Below are positions 45,596 through 55,025 of a stretch of DNA of 64,000 nucleotides, piece by piece. The position numbers and the translations under genes are program-made. How positions within the stretch are numbered: position 1 is the first letter of the stretch; every line of letters begins with the position of its first letter. The DNA is taken from the NCBI GenBank assembly GCA_019635415.1, contig JAHBZN010000002.1:1054001-1118000 (forward strand). Reading direction: 5' to 3'. This stretch comes from Ramlibacter sp. (GTDB lineage: Bacteria; Pseudomonadota; Gammaproteobacteria; Burkholderiales; Burkholderiaceae_C). A model generated the notes under the pieces. That model did not search any database. It was given only the letters and a program-made list of their open reading frames with translations, and was not told the DNA's origin.

Positions 45596-46774
45596 TCAGT
45601 AGCGCAGCTGCCCGTTGCCATCGATGATCGCCAGCTCGACATAGGACGAACCATTGTGCGACTGCGGGCTGTAGGCCGCCACGAAGCGGCCAAAGCGGAT
45701 GTCGCCGGCCGACTCCATGCCTTTGATGAAGGATTCGGTGCTCAGGTTCTTGCCGGCCCGGCGCAACCCTTCGACCAGCAGCTTGGCGTGCACGAAACCT
45801 TCGAACTGCGATGCCGAGGGCGCGGCGTCGACCGCCTTCTCCGCCAGCAGCTTCTGGTATTCCATCACGACCGGAATCGATGTGTTCTTGAGTGACGGCA
45901 TGATCTGCGCCAGCACAATGCCCTGGGCGTCCGCCCCCAGGATCTTGTTGATGACATCGACGCTGGCCACGGAGAAGCCATAGAAGCCCGGCTTGTTTCC
46001 TGACTCGCGCATGGCCTTGATGAAGTGGGGCACCGTGCTGCCCGCGGTGCACAGGATCACGGCTTGCGGCACCGTCCCGCCCATGGCTGCGGCGGCTGCC
46101 TTGAAATCGGGCTGTTTGGGGTCGACCTTGGCCTCGACCGTGAGCTTGAGGTTTTCCTGGGCGGCCGCGGCGCGAACCTCCTCGAGCAGGGTCTTGCCGA
46201 AGATGTCGTCCTGGTAGAACGCACCGATGCGGGTGATGCCCGTGAGTTTGAGCTGCGACACGATCCGCCGTGCTTCGTTGGCGTAGCTGGCCCGCACGTG
46301 AAAGACATGCCGGTTCAACTGGCTGCGGAACGATGAAGCTCCGGTGACCGGACCGAATACGAGGGTCCGGCTTTCCTCGATCAGCGGCAGGATGGCCGCC
46401 GTGTGCGCCGTGCCGGTGTTGTTGTAGATCATGAAGACGCGGTCTTCATGAATCAGCTTGCGGGTGTTGTCGACGGCACGTTTCACGTCGAAGCCATCGT
46501 CCAGCGTGGTGTAGACGATCTTGCGGCCAAAGATGCCGCCTTGCTCGTTCACGGCGTCAAACACCATGCGCGACCCGACGCCGTACTCGCGTGTCTGCGC
46601 GCCCAGCGGGCCGCTGAGCACAACAGACGCACCGATGCGTATCTCGGTGGAAGAGACGCCCGCGTCGCCGGCCAGCGCTGTGGCGCCTTGGGCCAACAGC
46701 AGCAGGCCGAGACCGGTTCGCAGCAGGTATGAAAGCGAGCCGACGGCTGCCCGCCGGGCGATGGAAAAGTTCAT
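45596..46774 (-). CDS. ABC transporter substrate-binding protein, Leu/Ile/Val-binding (LivK-like) family
   Basis: 392 residues with a long signal peptide (cleavage near residue 36, ALAGDAG), then EIRIGASVVLSGPLGAQTREYGVG, INEQGGIFGRKI-like NEQGGIFGRKIVY, RVFMIYNNTGTAHTAAILPLIEE and AFYQDDIFGKTLLEEV. Ligand unknown; in Burkholderiales these receptors often bind aromatic acids. It is an orphan with no permease or ATPase genes adjacent. A perfect inverted repeat lies 37 bases upstream. Confidence 0.86.
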   Translation of the reverse strand: MNFSIARRAAVGSLSYLLRTGLGLLLLAQGATALAGDAGVSSTEIRIGASVVLSGPLGAQTREYGVGSRMVFDAVNEQGGIFGRKIVYTTLDDGFDVKRAVDNTRKLIHEDRVFMIYNNTGTAHTAAILPLIEESRTLVFGPVTGASSFRSQLNRHVFHVRASYANEARRIVSQLKLTGITRIGAFYQDDIFGKTLLEEVRAAAAQENLKLTVEAKVDPKQPDFKAAAAAMGGTVPQAVILCTAGSTVPHFIKAMRESGNKPGFYGFSVASVDVINKILGADAQGIVLAQIMPSLKNTSIPVVMEYQKLLAEKAVDAAPSASQFEGFVHAKLLVEGLRRAGKNLSTESFIKGMESAGDIRFGRFVAAYSPQSHNGSSYVELAIIDGNGQLRY

Positions 46775-46811
46775 GGGATGTCTCCACGGCCAAGCAGGTA
46801 GCTGGCAATAA

Positions 46812-46828
46812 GGTTATTTGTAATAACC
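46812..46828. promoter_or_regulatory. Inverted repeat upstream of the ABC receptor, candidate operator
   Basis: GGTTATT-TGT-AATAACC is a perfect 7-bp inverted repeat in an AT-rich patch 37 bases upstream of the receptor start. It fits a TetR- or GntR-like operator in shape; the regulator is unknown. Confidence 0.4.
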
Positions 46829-46912
46829 AATATAGTTGCAGTTTGTAATTAAATTGCCCGTGTTTTCCCTAGCCCCGTAACTTGGGTCCGGCGCTGCTTC
46901 CCGGCTTGCGGG

Positions 46913-47575
46913 TCAGGGCGTTGGCGGGGTGCGCCGGGCGCGCGCCCGGGCCAGCGCGGCTTCGATGACGTCGCGCTTGCGCTGTGCTTCGGCGCCGGTG
47001 GCGCCATGGGTGTGGGCGGGCAGATCCGCCAGGTGGGCGCGGGCCTTGGCTTCGAGTCTGGCCCGGTTCTCGTCGTCGGCCCGCAGGCGCCGTGCCGTGC
47101 GAAGCGCGTAGCGCTCGCGCGCCTGGTCGGCATCGGCGGCGGACCAGGCCGCCCAGCCGGTGCGTTCGCCGCTGGCGTTCTGCAGGCTGATGCAGTCCAC
47201 CGGACAGACGGGAATGCACAGCTCGCAACCGGTGCAATAGGGCTCGATCACCGTGTGCATGAACTTGTTGCTGCCCACGATGGCGTCAGTGGGGCAGGCG
47301 TCCAGGCACAGTGTGCAGCCGATGCACCAGGCTTCGTCGATCACGGCCAGTGTGCGCGGTGCCTCCGCCCCGCATGCCGGGTCCAGGGGCAGGGGAGGCT
47401 GGCCCACAAGCCCGGCCAGGCGCTCTACACCTTCAGTGCCGCCAGGTGGACACCGGTTGATGGCGGCGCCCTCGTCGGCAATGGCGCTGGCGTAGGCGGC
47501 GCAGTCCGGGTAGCCGCAGCGCGCGCATTGGGTCTGCGGCAGCGCCGCATGGATGCGCGCGGCGAGCGGACTCAC
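46913..47575 (-). CDS. RnfB-like iron-sulfur protein (orphan)
   Basis: 220 residues with three cluster regions: CARCGYPDCAAYASAI (the Fe-S domain of RnfB, last Cys further on in NRCPPGG), CIGCTLCLDACPTDAIVG and CTGCELCIPVCPVDCISL (two [4Fe-4S] ferredoxin motifs). The N-terminal membrane helix of true RnfB is missing and no other rnf genes are present. The C-terminal 70 residues are charged and Ala/Arg-rich. GTG start at 47573-47575 overlaps the phaZ stop by four bases, so its translation is coupled to the PHA depolymerase. Confidence 0.83.
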   Translation of the reverse strand: MSPLAARIHAALPQTQCARCGYPDCAAYASAIADEGAAINRCPPGGTEGVERLAGLVGQPPLPLDPACGAEAPRTLAVIDEAWCIGCTLCLDACPTDAIVGSNKFMHTVIEPYCTGCELCIPVCPVDCISLQNASGERTGWAAWSAADADQARERYALRTARRLRADDENRARLEAKARAHLADLPAHTHGATGAEAQRKRDVIEAALARARARRTPPTP

Positions 47576-48918
47576 TTGCGGGTGGTGGTGCGGGGCGCTA
47601 CCTTTTTGGTAGCTGCACGTGGCCTGCTGGTGCGGGCTGGCGCTGTTTTTTGTTCCTGATTGTGCGCGGCGATGAAGGCCTTGACCTGGGGGTAGACGAT
47701 ATCGCGCCAGCGGCGGCCACTGAAGATGCCGTAATGCCCAGCGCCCTTGACTTCCAGGTGCTGTTGGCGCGACTTGGGCACGCCGGAGCACAGTTCGTGG
47801 GCAGCCTCGGTCTGCCCGGATCCCGAGATGTCGTCCAGTTCGCCTTCCACGGTGATGATGGCGGTGGTCTTGATGTCCGCCGGGCGGACCCGTTCGAGTT
47901 CACCATCCTCGTTGCGGACGTCCCAGGTGCCGTTGACCAGGGCGAAATCCTGGAACACGATCTTGATGGTCTCGAGGTAGTAGTCGGCGTCCATGTCGAG
48001 CACGGCGTTGTACTCGTCGTAGAACTTGCGGTGGGCTTCGGTGCCGGCATCGTCCCCTTTGAGCAGGTCCTTGAAGTAGTCGTAGTGGCTCTTCAGGTGT
48101 TTGTCGGGGTTCATGGCGACGAAGCCGGTGTGTTGCAGGAAGCCCGGGTAGACGCGCCGTCCGGCGCCCGGGAAATTCTGCGGCACGCGGAAGATCACGT
48201 TGTTCTCGAACCACTCGTAACTCTTGTTCATGGCAAGGTTGTTGACCGCCGTGGGGGACTTGCGGGCGTCGATCGGGCCGCCCATCATCGTCATGGTCAG
48301 GGGCGTCGGTTCGCCACGCGAGGCCATCAGCGAAACCGCCGCCAGCACCGGCACCGTGGGTTGGCAGACGCTGACCACGTGGCAGTTGCCGTAGATGCCC
48401 TGCACATGCCGGATGAACTCCTGCACATAGTTCACGTAGTCATCGAGGTGGAAGGCCCCCTCGGAAAGCGGCACGGTGCGCGCGTTCTTCCAGTCGGTGA
48501 TGTAGACCTTGTGGTCCTTGAGCATGGTGCGGACCGTGTCGCGCAAAAGCGTGGCGTAGTGCCCCGACAGTGGCGCGACGATGATCACCGCCGGCTCGCC
48601 CTTGAGCTGGGTCAGTGTGTCGGGGTTGTCCGTGAAGCGCTTGAAGCGGCGCAGTTCGCAAAACGGCTTGTCGATCTCCACGCGCTCGTGGACGGCGACC
48701 TCGGTGCCGTCCACCTCGATCGTGGTGAGGTTGAAGGCGGGCTTTTCGTAGTCCTTGCCCAGCCGGTACATCAGGTCATAGCCGGCCGACACCCGCTGGG
48801 CGAACGGGTTCTGGCCAAATGGCGACAGGGGGTTGCTGTAGAGCTTGGCGGCGGCTTGCGCGAAATCGGCAAAGGGCTCCATGAGGGAGCGCTGGGCTTC
48901 GTAGATCTGGTAAAGCAT
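47572..48918 (-). CDS. phaZ: Intracellular poly(3-hydroxybutyrate) depolymerase
   Basis: Mobilises stored PHA. 448 residues, matching the Ralstonia PhaZ1 type: MLYQIYEAQRSLMEPF start, PLSGHYATLLRDTVRTML, nucleophile Cys185 in VVSVCQPTVPVLAAVS, and GAGHYGIFSGRRWRD with the catalytic His. The last 25 residues are a Lys/Arg/Ala/Thr-rich tail (ATKKVAPRTTTRK), possibly a granule- or DNA-binding extension. A TTGTTGC/TGCAA element also found upstream of phaC lies 22 bases upstream. Confidence 0.93.
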   Translation of the reverse strand: MLYQIYEAQRSLMEPFADFAQAAAKLYSNPLSPFGQNPFAQRVSAGYDLMYRLGKDYEKPAFNLTTIEVDGTEVAVHERVEIDKPFCELRRFKRFTDNPDTLTQLKGEPAVIIVAPLSGHYATLLRDTVRTMLKDHKVYITDWKNARTVPLSEGAFHLDDYVNYVQEFIRHVQGIYGNCHVVSVCQPTVPVLAAVSLMASRGEPTPLTMTMMGGPIDARKSPTAVNNLAMNKSYEWFENNVIFRVPQNFPGAGRRVYPGFLQHTGFVAMNPDKHLKSHYDYFKDLLKGDDAGTEAHRKFYDEYNAVLDMDADYYLETIKIVFQDFALVNGTWDVRNEDGELERVRPADIKTTAIITVEGELDDISGSGQTEAAHELCSGVPKSRQQHLEVKGAGHYGIFSGRRWRDIVYPQVKAFIAAHNQEQKTAPARTSRPRAATKKVAPRTTTRK

Positions 48919-48940
48919 CGTGAGCGTCTGTTTTCAACTT

Positions 48941-48956
48941 TTGTTGCAATGCAATA
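48941..48956. promoter_or_regulatory. Candidate PhaR-type operator upstream of phaZ
   Basis: TTGTTGCAATGCAATA matches the phaC-upstream 16-mer at 13 of 16 positions and contains TTGCA-A-TGCAA. It lies 22 bases before the phaZ start, so it could link storage and mobilisation genes under one regulator. Confidence 0.45.
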
Positions 48957-49094
48957 TAACAGCTGTCACCGCTCGAGAAATGGGGTGGAAACACCAATGC
49001 CGCAGGGGTTTGTCACGCATTTGCAAGCTTTCGGGCGGGAACTTCCGCTCTGCGGAACGCGTCGTAAAGTGGTTATATTGACTAATCAACCTCT

Positions 49095-49994
49095 ATGCAT
49101 CGCCGAACCCTGCTGGCCGCAGGCACCGCAGCCGGACTGACCCCCCTCATGACGACACTGGCCGAATCCGCAAGCGTGGCAGCGTTGTCGCCACTGAAAA
49201 AGAGTCCGCGCATGCCGGTGCTGTTTGTCGGCCACGGCAGCCCCATGAATGCACTTGGCGACAACGAGTACCGCCGCAGCTGGCAGGCCCTGGGTGCTGA
49301 GTTTGGCGCGAAGTATCCGCGGCCGCAGATGGTGCTGTGCATCTCGGCGCACTGGCTCACCCAGGGTTGGTGGCTGACCGGAATGGACCTGCCCCGTACC
49401 ATCCATGATTTTGGCGGCTTCCCGCAGGAGCTGTTCGACCAGCAGTATCCCGCGCCGGGTGCGCCGGCCGAGGCCAAGGCCATCAGCGCCGCGATCAAGT
49501 CGCCCCCGGTGGGGTTGGACCTGCGGGAATGGGGCTTCGACCACGGCACCTGGTCGGTGCTCAAGCCGATGTTCCCCAGCGCGGACATCCCCGTTGTCCA
49601 GCTCAGTATGGACTACTCGAGGCCGCCGGCCGAGCATTTCGCGCTGGGCCAGCAACTGGCCCGGTTCCGTGAACTGGGCGTGCTGATCGTGGGCAGCGGC
49701 AACATCGTGCACAACCTGCGCGCCACGCGGCGGGACGCATCGCCCATCCAGGCCTATGACTGGGCCATCGAGTTCGACCGCAAGGTGGCGGGTCAGATCG
49801 AGTCGGGTGACCTCGCCGCCTTGCCCGATTTCCGGAAGCTGGGCGCGGTGGCGCAAATGGCCCACCCGACGTGGGACCACTACCTGCCGTTGCTGCACGC
49901 GGCGGGTGCTGTCGGCCCGAAAGAGCCCATGCGGTTCTTCAACAGCAACTACCAGTCGGCTTCGATTTCGATGCGCTCCGTTGTCTGGGGCTGA
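49095..49994 (+). CDS. LigB-family extradiol dioxygenase (DODA / YgiD type)
   Basis: 299 residues. LFVGHGSPMNAL (metal His), CISAHWLTQGWW, FDHGTWSVLKPMFPSADIPV and GSGNIVHNLR are diagnostic of 4,5-DOPA extradiol dioxygenases. An export-like N-terminus (MHRRTLLAAGTAAGLTPLMTTLA, in two parts) is unusual and suggests periplasmic location. The physiological substrate of the bacterial enzymes is mostly unknown. Monocistronic; convergent with the TauE-like gene. Confidence 0.87.
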   Translation: MHRRTLLAAGTAAGLTPLMTTLAESASVAALSPLKKSPRMPVLFVGHGSPMNALGDNEYRRSWQALGAEFGAKYPRPQMVLCISAHWLTQGWWLTGMDLPRTIHDFGGFPQELFDQQYPAPGAPAEAKAISAAIKSPPVGLDLREWGFDHGTWSVLKPMFPSADIPVVQLSMDYSRPPAEHFALGQQLARFRELGVLIVGSGNIVHNLRATRRDASPIQAYDWAIEFDRKVAGQIESGDLAALPDFRKLGAVAQMAHPTWDHYLPLLHAAGAVGPKEPMRFFNSNYQSASISMRSVVWG

Positions 49995-50011
49995 GCGCCC
50001 GGGGGGCGGCC

Positions 50012-50764
50012 TCAGCTTCCCGTGAGCGCCCGGGCGACCAGACTGCCCCCGGTCAATAGCAACACGCCGTAGAGCACCTGCATGAAGCGCTGGCGGTTCA
50101 GGCGCAGGGTGATGTGGTGGCCGAGGTACAGGCCGAAGGCCATGGCAGGCAGCAGGCACAGCACCAGCCACAGCAGCGAGGCGTCAAAGTAGCGACCCGC
50201 GAGCGTGAACAAGCCAACCCGGATCGATGAGCTGACCACGAGCACGGCGGTCTGTGTGGCGCGGATCTGCTGCGGATCGTCAAGCCGGCGCGTCAGGTAG
50301 ATCGAATACACCCAGCCGCCTGCGCCGAACAGCGCGCTCAGCACGCCGCCCGCCGCGCCAAACCACCAGGCCCAGGCCGCGGCCAACGGGGGCTTTGGCG
50401 CCTTGGGCCGCAGCCCGTTGAGGGCGTACAACACCACGAACACACCCAGTGCGAGCATCAACGTGCGCACGGGCACCGAGAACAGGATCCATGCGCCAAA
50501 AGCACTGCCCGCAAACATCGAGGGCACCAGGCGCAGGACTTCCCGTCGGGCCACCAGGGGCCCCAGCCGCAGGCCGTTGGTGCAGGCTGCGAGAAAGTCG
50601 GTCAGCGCCAGCGCGGGGACCACGGTGGACACCGCCAGCACGTGGGCCAGCACCGGTGCGGCCACCAGCGTGGTGCCGAAGCCGATCATGCCGAAGACCA
50701 GGTAGGCCACCACCAGCGTGGGCTCCGCGACCAGCAGCGTCGTCAGCTCGGGCATCGCGCTCAT
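50012..50764 (-). CDS. Sulfite exporter TauE/SafE family membrane protein
   Basis: 250 residues and about eight hydrophobic helices. Family-like stretches: LVFGMIGFGTTLVAAPVLAH near the N-terminus and GAAGGVLSALFGAGGWVYSIYL in the second half. Anion or sulfonate export is the family role; substrate unknown. ATG 50762-50764 overlaps the stop of the nucleotidyltransferase-like gene by four bases; longer in-frame starts would run through that gene. Confidence 0.85.
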   Translation of the reverse strand: MSAMPELTTLLVAEPTLVVAYLVFGMIGFGTTLVAAPVLAHVLAVSTVVPALALTDFLAACTNGLRLGPLVARREVLRLVPSMFAGSAFGAWILFSVPVRTLMLALGVFVVLYALNGLRPKAPKPPLAAAWAWWFGAAGGVLSALFGAGGWVYSIYLTRRLDDPQQIRATQTAVLVVSSSIRVGLFTLAGRYFDASLLWLVLCLLPAMAFGLYLGHHITLRLNRQRFMQVLYGVLLLTGGSLVARALTGS

Positions 50765-51348
50765 GGGCTTTCCCCTCCAGCCTCGATGCGCAGCCAGGGC
50801 CAGCGGGCCCGGTAGCTTTGCGCCTTGGCCGCAAACAGCGCGGGGTGGTCGCACAAGGGGTTGGGCGAGAGAAGGCCTTCGTACAGGGCATCCAGCCCAT
50901 AGGGCGCGTAGAGCTCCATCGCGCTGAAGTCCCCGGTGTTCTGCAGGCCGACGCAGGTGCAACGCACCAAGAAGCGGTCCATGCCATCACGGGAGTCGCG
51001 CAGGGCGGGGTAGGGGTGGCCGAAGTAGCCGGGGTACCAGGTGTGGACCCGGGCCTGATTTTTCGCCTCGATCTCGATGGGCAGGTCGGCGCACGCGGCC
51101 TGCAGCCGCTGGTTGACCCCCTGCTCGGCTTCTTCCGACAGATCGGTCGGGTCGAAATAGAAGAGGTCGTAGTCCTTGATCTGCGCGTCGGGCCGCTGGC
51201 CCGAGTGCAGGTTCCAGAGGGTCTGGAACAGGCAGCCGGCCACCAGCCAGGCATCAGGAAGGTCCCACGCGGCCATGCGCTCCAGCACGGCCCGGTTGTG
51301 CGGATTGCGCAGCGCGTCCTGGATGAACCGCGCGGGACTGGCGGGCAC
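50761..51348 (-). CDS. Nucleotidyltransferase-like family protein (NTP_transf_6)
   Basis: 195 residues from GTG 51346-51348. Seen: FIQDALRNPHNRAVLERMA, WLVAGCLFQTLWNLHSGQRP, IKDYDLFYFDPTDLSEEAE (acidic DxD-like site) and VHTWYPGYFGHPYPALRDSRDG, characteristic of this family, which is predicted to have a nucleotidyltransferase fold but has no known reaction. CTG at 51358-51360 overlapping the aminotransferase stop is another possible start. Same strand as, and just behind, the aminotransferase gene. Confidence 0.75.
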   Translation of the reverse strand: MPASPARFIQDALRNPHNRAVLERMAAWDLPDAWLVAGCLFQTLWNLHSGQRPDAQIKDYDLFYFDPTDLSEEAEQGVNQRLQAACADLPIEIEAKNQARVHTWYPGYFGHPYPALRDSRDGMDRFLVRCTCVGLQNTGDFSAMELYAPYGLDALYEGLLSPNPLCDHPALFAAKAQSYRARWPWLRIEAGGESP

Positions 51349-51356
51349 CGGCTGTG

Positions 51357-52553
51357 TCAGATGACCTTCGCGATGCACTCGCAGACGTAGTCGATGTTCT
51401 TGCTGTTGAGTGCAGCCACGCACATGCGGCCGGTGTCGGTGCCGTAGACCCCGAATTCGTTGCGCAGACGGACCATCTGGTCCTTGCTCAAGCCCGAATA
51501 GCTGAACATGCCGATCTGGTCGGTGATGAAGCTCATGTCCTGCTTGACGCCAGCCGCCTTGAGCTTTTCGACCAGCGCGATGCGCATCTGCTTGATGCGC
51601 AGGCGCATGTCGCCCAGTTCCTTTTCCCATTGCGCCCGCAGGTCGGGGGTGTTCAGCACCATGGCCACCACGGTACCGCCGTGGATGGGCGGGTTGCTGT
51701 AGTTGGTCCGGATCATGATCTTGAGCTGGCTCAGGACCCGGCCGCACTCGTCCTTGTCCCGGCATAGAACGCTCAGGGCCCCCACGCGCTCGCCATACAG
51801 GCTGAAGCTCTTGGAGAACGAGGTGGACACGAAGAACTCGAGGCCGGCGGCCACGAACTTGCCGATCACGGCGCCATCCTCGGCGATGCCGTGACCGAAG
51901 CCCTGGTAGGCCATGTCCAGGAAGGGCGTGAGCTGGCGAGCCTTGACTGCCGCGATCACCTGGTCCCACTGCTCGGGGGTGATGTCGTAACCCGTCGGGT
52001 TGTGGCAGCAGGCATGCAGCACCACGATGGTTCCGGCCGCTGCGGCGTTGAGGGCCGCCAGCATGCCGTCGAAGTTGATGCCGCGCTTGGCAGCGTCGTA
52101 GTAGGGGTAGGACTCGACGGTGAAGCCGGCCTGGGTGAACAGCGCGCGGTGGTTTTCCCAGCTCGGGTCGCTGATCAGGACCGTGGCCGACGGGCTGATC
52201 TTCTTGAGCAAGTCGGCGCCGATCTTCAGGCCGCCCGTGCCGCCCAGTCCCTGCACCGTGGCCACGCGACCCGAGGTGACAGGCTCGCTGTCGGAGCCGA
52301 ACACCAGGCTCTTCACGGCGGCGTCGTACGCGGCAATGCCATCGATGGGCAGGTAGCCGCGTGCCTTGGGGGCTTCCATCATCTGCTTTTCCGCCGCCTG
52401 CACGCATTCGAGCAGGGGGAGCTTGCCGTTGTCGTCGTAATAGACGCCCACGCCCAGGTTGACCTTGCGGGGGTTGGCATCAGCGGCGAATTGCTCGTTG
52501 AGGCCCAGGATCGGGTCGCGCGGGGCCATTTCGACGGCGGTGAACAGAGACAT
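51357..52553 (-). CDS. tyrB: Aromatic amino acid / aspartate aminotransferase (class I)
   Basis: 398 residues, PLP enzyme. Seen: VNLGVGVYYDDNGKLPLL, VQGLGGTGGLKIGAD, HACCHNPTGYDITPEQW, FLDMAYQGFGHG and STSFSKSFSLYGERVGAL with the PLP Lys; FGVYGTDTGRMCVAALN at the C-terminus. AspC and TyrB enzymes share these; Burkholderiales copies are usually labelled aromatic aminotransferases. ATG 52551-52553. Divergent from uvrB across 85 bases. Confidence 0.9.
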   Translation of the reverse strand: MSLFTAVEMAPRDPILGLNEQFAADANPRKVNLGVGVYYDDNGKLPLLECVQAAEKQMMEAPKARGYLPIDGIAAYDAAVKSLVFGSDSEPVTSGRVATVQGLGGTGGLKIGADLLKKISPSATVLISDPSWENHRALFTQAGFTVESYPYYDAAKRGINFDGMLAALNAAAAGTIVVLHACCHNPTGYDITPEQWDQVIAAVKARQLTPFLDMAYQGFGHGIAEDGAVIGKFVAAGLEFFVSTSFSKSFSLYGERVGALSVLCRDKDECGRVLSQLKIMIRTNYSNPPIHGGTVVAMVLNTPDLRAQWEKELGDMRLRIKQMRIALVEKLKAAGVKQDMSFITDQIGMFSYSGLSKDQMVRLRNEFGVYGTDTGRMCVAALNSKNIDYVCECIAKVI

Positions 52554-52638
52554 GAGAATCCTTTGGGAGTTGTCAGTAGCGTGTTTCCCGCTGCTGCGGT
52601 AGCCTTGCGGGTTATCCCTGATTTTAGCCGCGCCTGAT

Positions 52639-54762
52639 ATGCCGCGCCGGCACCCTGCCATGCCAGAAATCATCGAAGTCATTCCGGAAAAGCAAAACGG
52701 TGAGTTCGTCCGTTTTGCCGACTCGCCATTCGAGCTGTTCCAGCCCTATCCGCCGGCGGGCGATCAGCCCACGGCCATTGGCCAGCTGGTGGATGGGGTG
52801 CGCGACGGCGAGGTGTTCCAGACGCTGCTGGGCGTGACCGGTTCCGGCAAGACCTTCACGATGGCCAACGTGATCGCGCGTCTGGGCCGGCCGGCGATCG
52901 TGTTCGCACCCAACAAGACGCTGGCGGCGCAGTTGTACAGCGAGTTCCGCGAGTTCTTCCCCAAGAACGCCGTGGAGTATTTCGTGAGCTACTACGACTA
53001 CTACCAGCCGGAGGCCTATGTGCCCCAACGCGACCTGTTCATCGAGAAGGACAGCTCGATCAACGAACACATCGAGCAGATGCGCCTGTCGTGCACCAAG
53101 AGCATCCTGGAGCGGCGCGACGTGGTGATCGTGGCCACGGTGTCGGCCATCTACGGCATTGGTGAGCCGGAGAGCTACCACCGCATGGTGATGACCTTGC
53201 GCGCGGGCGACAAGGCCGCCCAGCGCGACGTGATCGCCCAGCTGATCCGCATGCAGTACCAGCGCAATGACCAGGATTTCACACGGGGCAAGTTCCGTGT
53301 GCGCGGCGACACCATCGATGTGTTTCCTGCCGAGCACAGCGAGCTGGCCATCCGCATCGAGCTGTTCGATGATGAGGTGGAGACCCTGCAGCTGTTCGAT
53401 CCGCTCACCGGGCGCATCCGCCAGAAGATCCCGCGCTTCACGATCTACCCCTCCAGCCACTACGTCACCCCGCGCGACAAGGTCCTGGCTGCGGTGGAGA
53501 CCATCAAGATCGAACTCGATCAGAGGCTCAAGGAGCTGGTGGGCATGGGCAAGCTGGTGGAGGCGCAGCGGCTGGAGCAGCGGACCCGGTTCGACCTGGA
53601 GATGCTCAGCGAGGTGGGCCACTGCAAGGGCATCGAGAACTACACGCGCCACCTGTCGGGTGCGGCGCCCGGCGACCCGCCCAGCACGTTGACCGACTAC
53701 CTGCCGCGCGACGCGCTGATGTTCCTGGACGAGAGCCACCAGATGGTGGGCCAGCTCAGCGCCATGTACAACGGCGACCGCGCCCGCAAGACCACGCTGG
53801 TCGAGTATGGCTTTCGCCTGCCCAGCGCACTCGACAACCGGCCGCTCAAGCTGGAGGAGTTCGAGCAGCGCATGCGGCAGGTCATTTTCGTGTCGGCCAC
53901 GCCGGCCGCCTATGAGCAGGCGCATGCGGGACAGGTGGTGGAGCAACTGGTCCGGCCCACCGGTCTGGTGGACCCGGAAGTCGAGGTGCGCCCCGCGACG
54001 CACCAGGTCGACGACGTATTGCAGGAAATCCGCCTGCGCATCGAGAAGAACGAGCGCGTGCTGATCACGACCCTGACCAAGCGCATGGCCGAGCAGTTGA
54101 CGGACTACCTGAGCGACAACGGTGTCAAGGTGCGCTACCTGCACAGCGACGTGGACACGGTGGAGCGCGTGGAAATCCTGCGCGACCTTCGGCTGGGCGC
54201 GTTTGACGTGCTGGTGGGCATCAACCTGCTGCGCGAGGGGCTGGACATCCCGGAGGTGTCGCTGGTGGCCATCCTCGATGCCGACAAGGAGGGCTTCCTC
54301 AGGGCCGAGCGCAGCCTGATCCAGACCATCGGGCGGGCGGCGCGCAACCTGAATGGCCGCGCCATCCTGTATGCCGACCGCATGACCGACTCCATGAGCC
54401 GGGCCATTGGCGAAACCGAGCGCCGGCGGGAGAAGCAGATGGCCTACAACTTGGCCCAGGGCATCACGCCGCGCAGCATCGTCAAGCAGGTGCGCGACCT
54501 GATCGACGGCGTTTACAGCGAAAAGGCGGGCAAGGAAGCCGAGAAGCTCGAACTGCAGCGGGCCGCAGTCGAAGACATGAGCGAGAAAGACATTGCGCGG
54601 GAAATCAAGCGCCTGGAAAAGGTCATGCTCGACCACGCCCGCAACCTCGAGTTCGAGAAAGCGGCCCGGGTGCGCGATCAGCTGGCGCGGCTCAAGGAGC
54701 AGGCTTTCGGCGCGCCTGGCGCCGACAACGTCGTGCCCTTTCCGGACGCCCGGCGGTCCTGA
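52639..54762 (+). CDS. uvrB: Excinuclease ABC subunit B
   Basis: Helicase-like damage-loading subunit of nucleotide excision repair. 707 residues: Walker [17 protein letters not shown], beta-hairpin region [25 protein letters not shown]-type LFLDESHQ, helicase motifs [16 protein letters not shown] and [31 protein letters not shown], and a C-terminal UVR domain ([22 protein letters not shown]). ATG 52639 is the longest start; ATG 52660 is as good, neither having a clear ribosome-binding site. Confidence 0.96.
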   Translation: MPRRHPAMPEIIEVIPEKQNGEFVRFADSPFELFQPYPPAGDQPTAIGQLVDGVRDGEVFQTLLGVTGSGKTFTMANVIARLGRPAIVFAPNKTLAAQLYSEFREFFPKNAVEYFVSYYDYYQPEAYVPQRDLFIEKDSSINEHIEQMRLSCTKSILERRDVVIVATVSAIYGIGEPESYHRMVMTLRAGDKAAQRDVIAQLIRMQYQRNDQDFTRGKFRVRGDTIDVFPAEHSELAIRIELFDDEVETLQLFDPLTGRIRQKIPRFTIYPSSHYVTPRDKVLAAVETIKIELDQRLKELVGMGKLVEAQRLEQRTRFDLEMLSEVGHCKGIENYTRHLSGAAPGDPPSTLTDYLPRDALMFLDESHQMVGQLSAMYNGDRARKTTLVEYGFRLPSALDNRPLKLEEFEQRMRQVIFVSATPAAYEQAHAGQVVEQLVRPTGLVDPEVEVRPATHQVDDVLQEIRLRIEKNERVLITTLTKRMAEQLTDYLSDNGVKVRYLHSDVDTVERVEILRDLRLGAFDVLVGINLLREGLDIPEVSLVAILDADKEGFLRAERSLIQTIGRAARNLNGRAILYADRMTDSMSRAIGETERRREKQMAYNLAQGITPRSIVKQVRDLIDGVYSEKAGKEAEKLELQRAAVEDMSEKDIAREIKRLEKVMLDHARNLEFEKAARVRDQLARLKEQAFGAPGADNVVPFPDARRS

Positions 54763-54862
54763 CCTGCCAGTGCGGGGGCGCAGGGCCTCGTGGGATGCGG
54801 CAATGCAGCAAAAAGTGTGACTGCCCAGTCTAGGTACCCGAGCGAATCAATAGGATTTAGGG

Positions 54863-54868
54863 TATACT
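54863..54868 (+). promoter_or_regulatory. Candidate -10 box of the isc operon
   Basis: TATACT, a five-of-six match to TATAAT, lies 157 bases before the iscR ATG. The sequence around it contains TACCC at 54835-54839 and GGGTA at 54860-54864, an inverted pair that could be an IscR site. No good -35 box is present, which would fit regulator-dependent activity. IscR binding is inference. Confidence 0.4.
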
Positions 54869-54932
54869 TGACGCAAACACTCAACAACAAACCCACAACG
54901 ATGAAGTCAACCCCCTGCGGCGTTGACGAGGG

Positions 54933-54948
54933 CCCGGTTTCAACCGGG
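54933..54948 (+). other. Hairpin in the iscR leader
   Basis: CCCGGTT-TC-AACCGGG forms a perfect 7-bp stem in the long leader between the candidate -10 box and iscR. No T-run follows. It may influence mRNA stability or be a target of post-transcriptional control. Confidence 0.35.
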
Positions 54949-55025
54949 TAACGGGCGGAGACGGTGCCCCGGTGGCCAGCCGCCAGGGTGGTGAATTGGT
55001 AAGCCGAGCATTTAAGGAGCTTGCA

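Noticed and set aside
47571..47616. Possible degenerate repeat copy at the phaZ 3' end (GCTAC, 7 nt, GTAGCTGC)
   Set aside because: The right half fits but the left 26 bases match poorly at the fixed spacing; the residues encode a Lys/Ala tail common in such proteins. Not counted.
52624..54636. 670-codon minus-strand frame opposite uvrB
   Set aside because: Shadow of a universally conserved gene.
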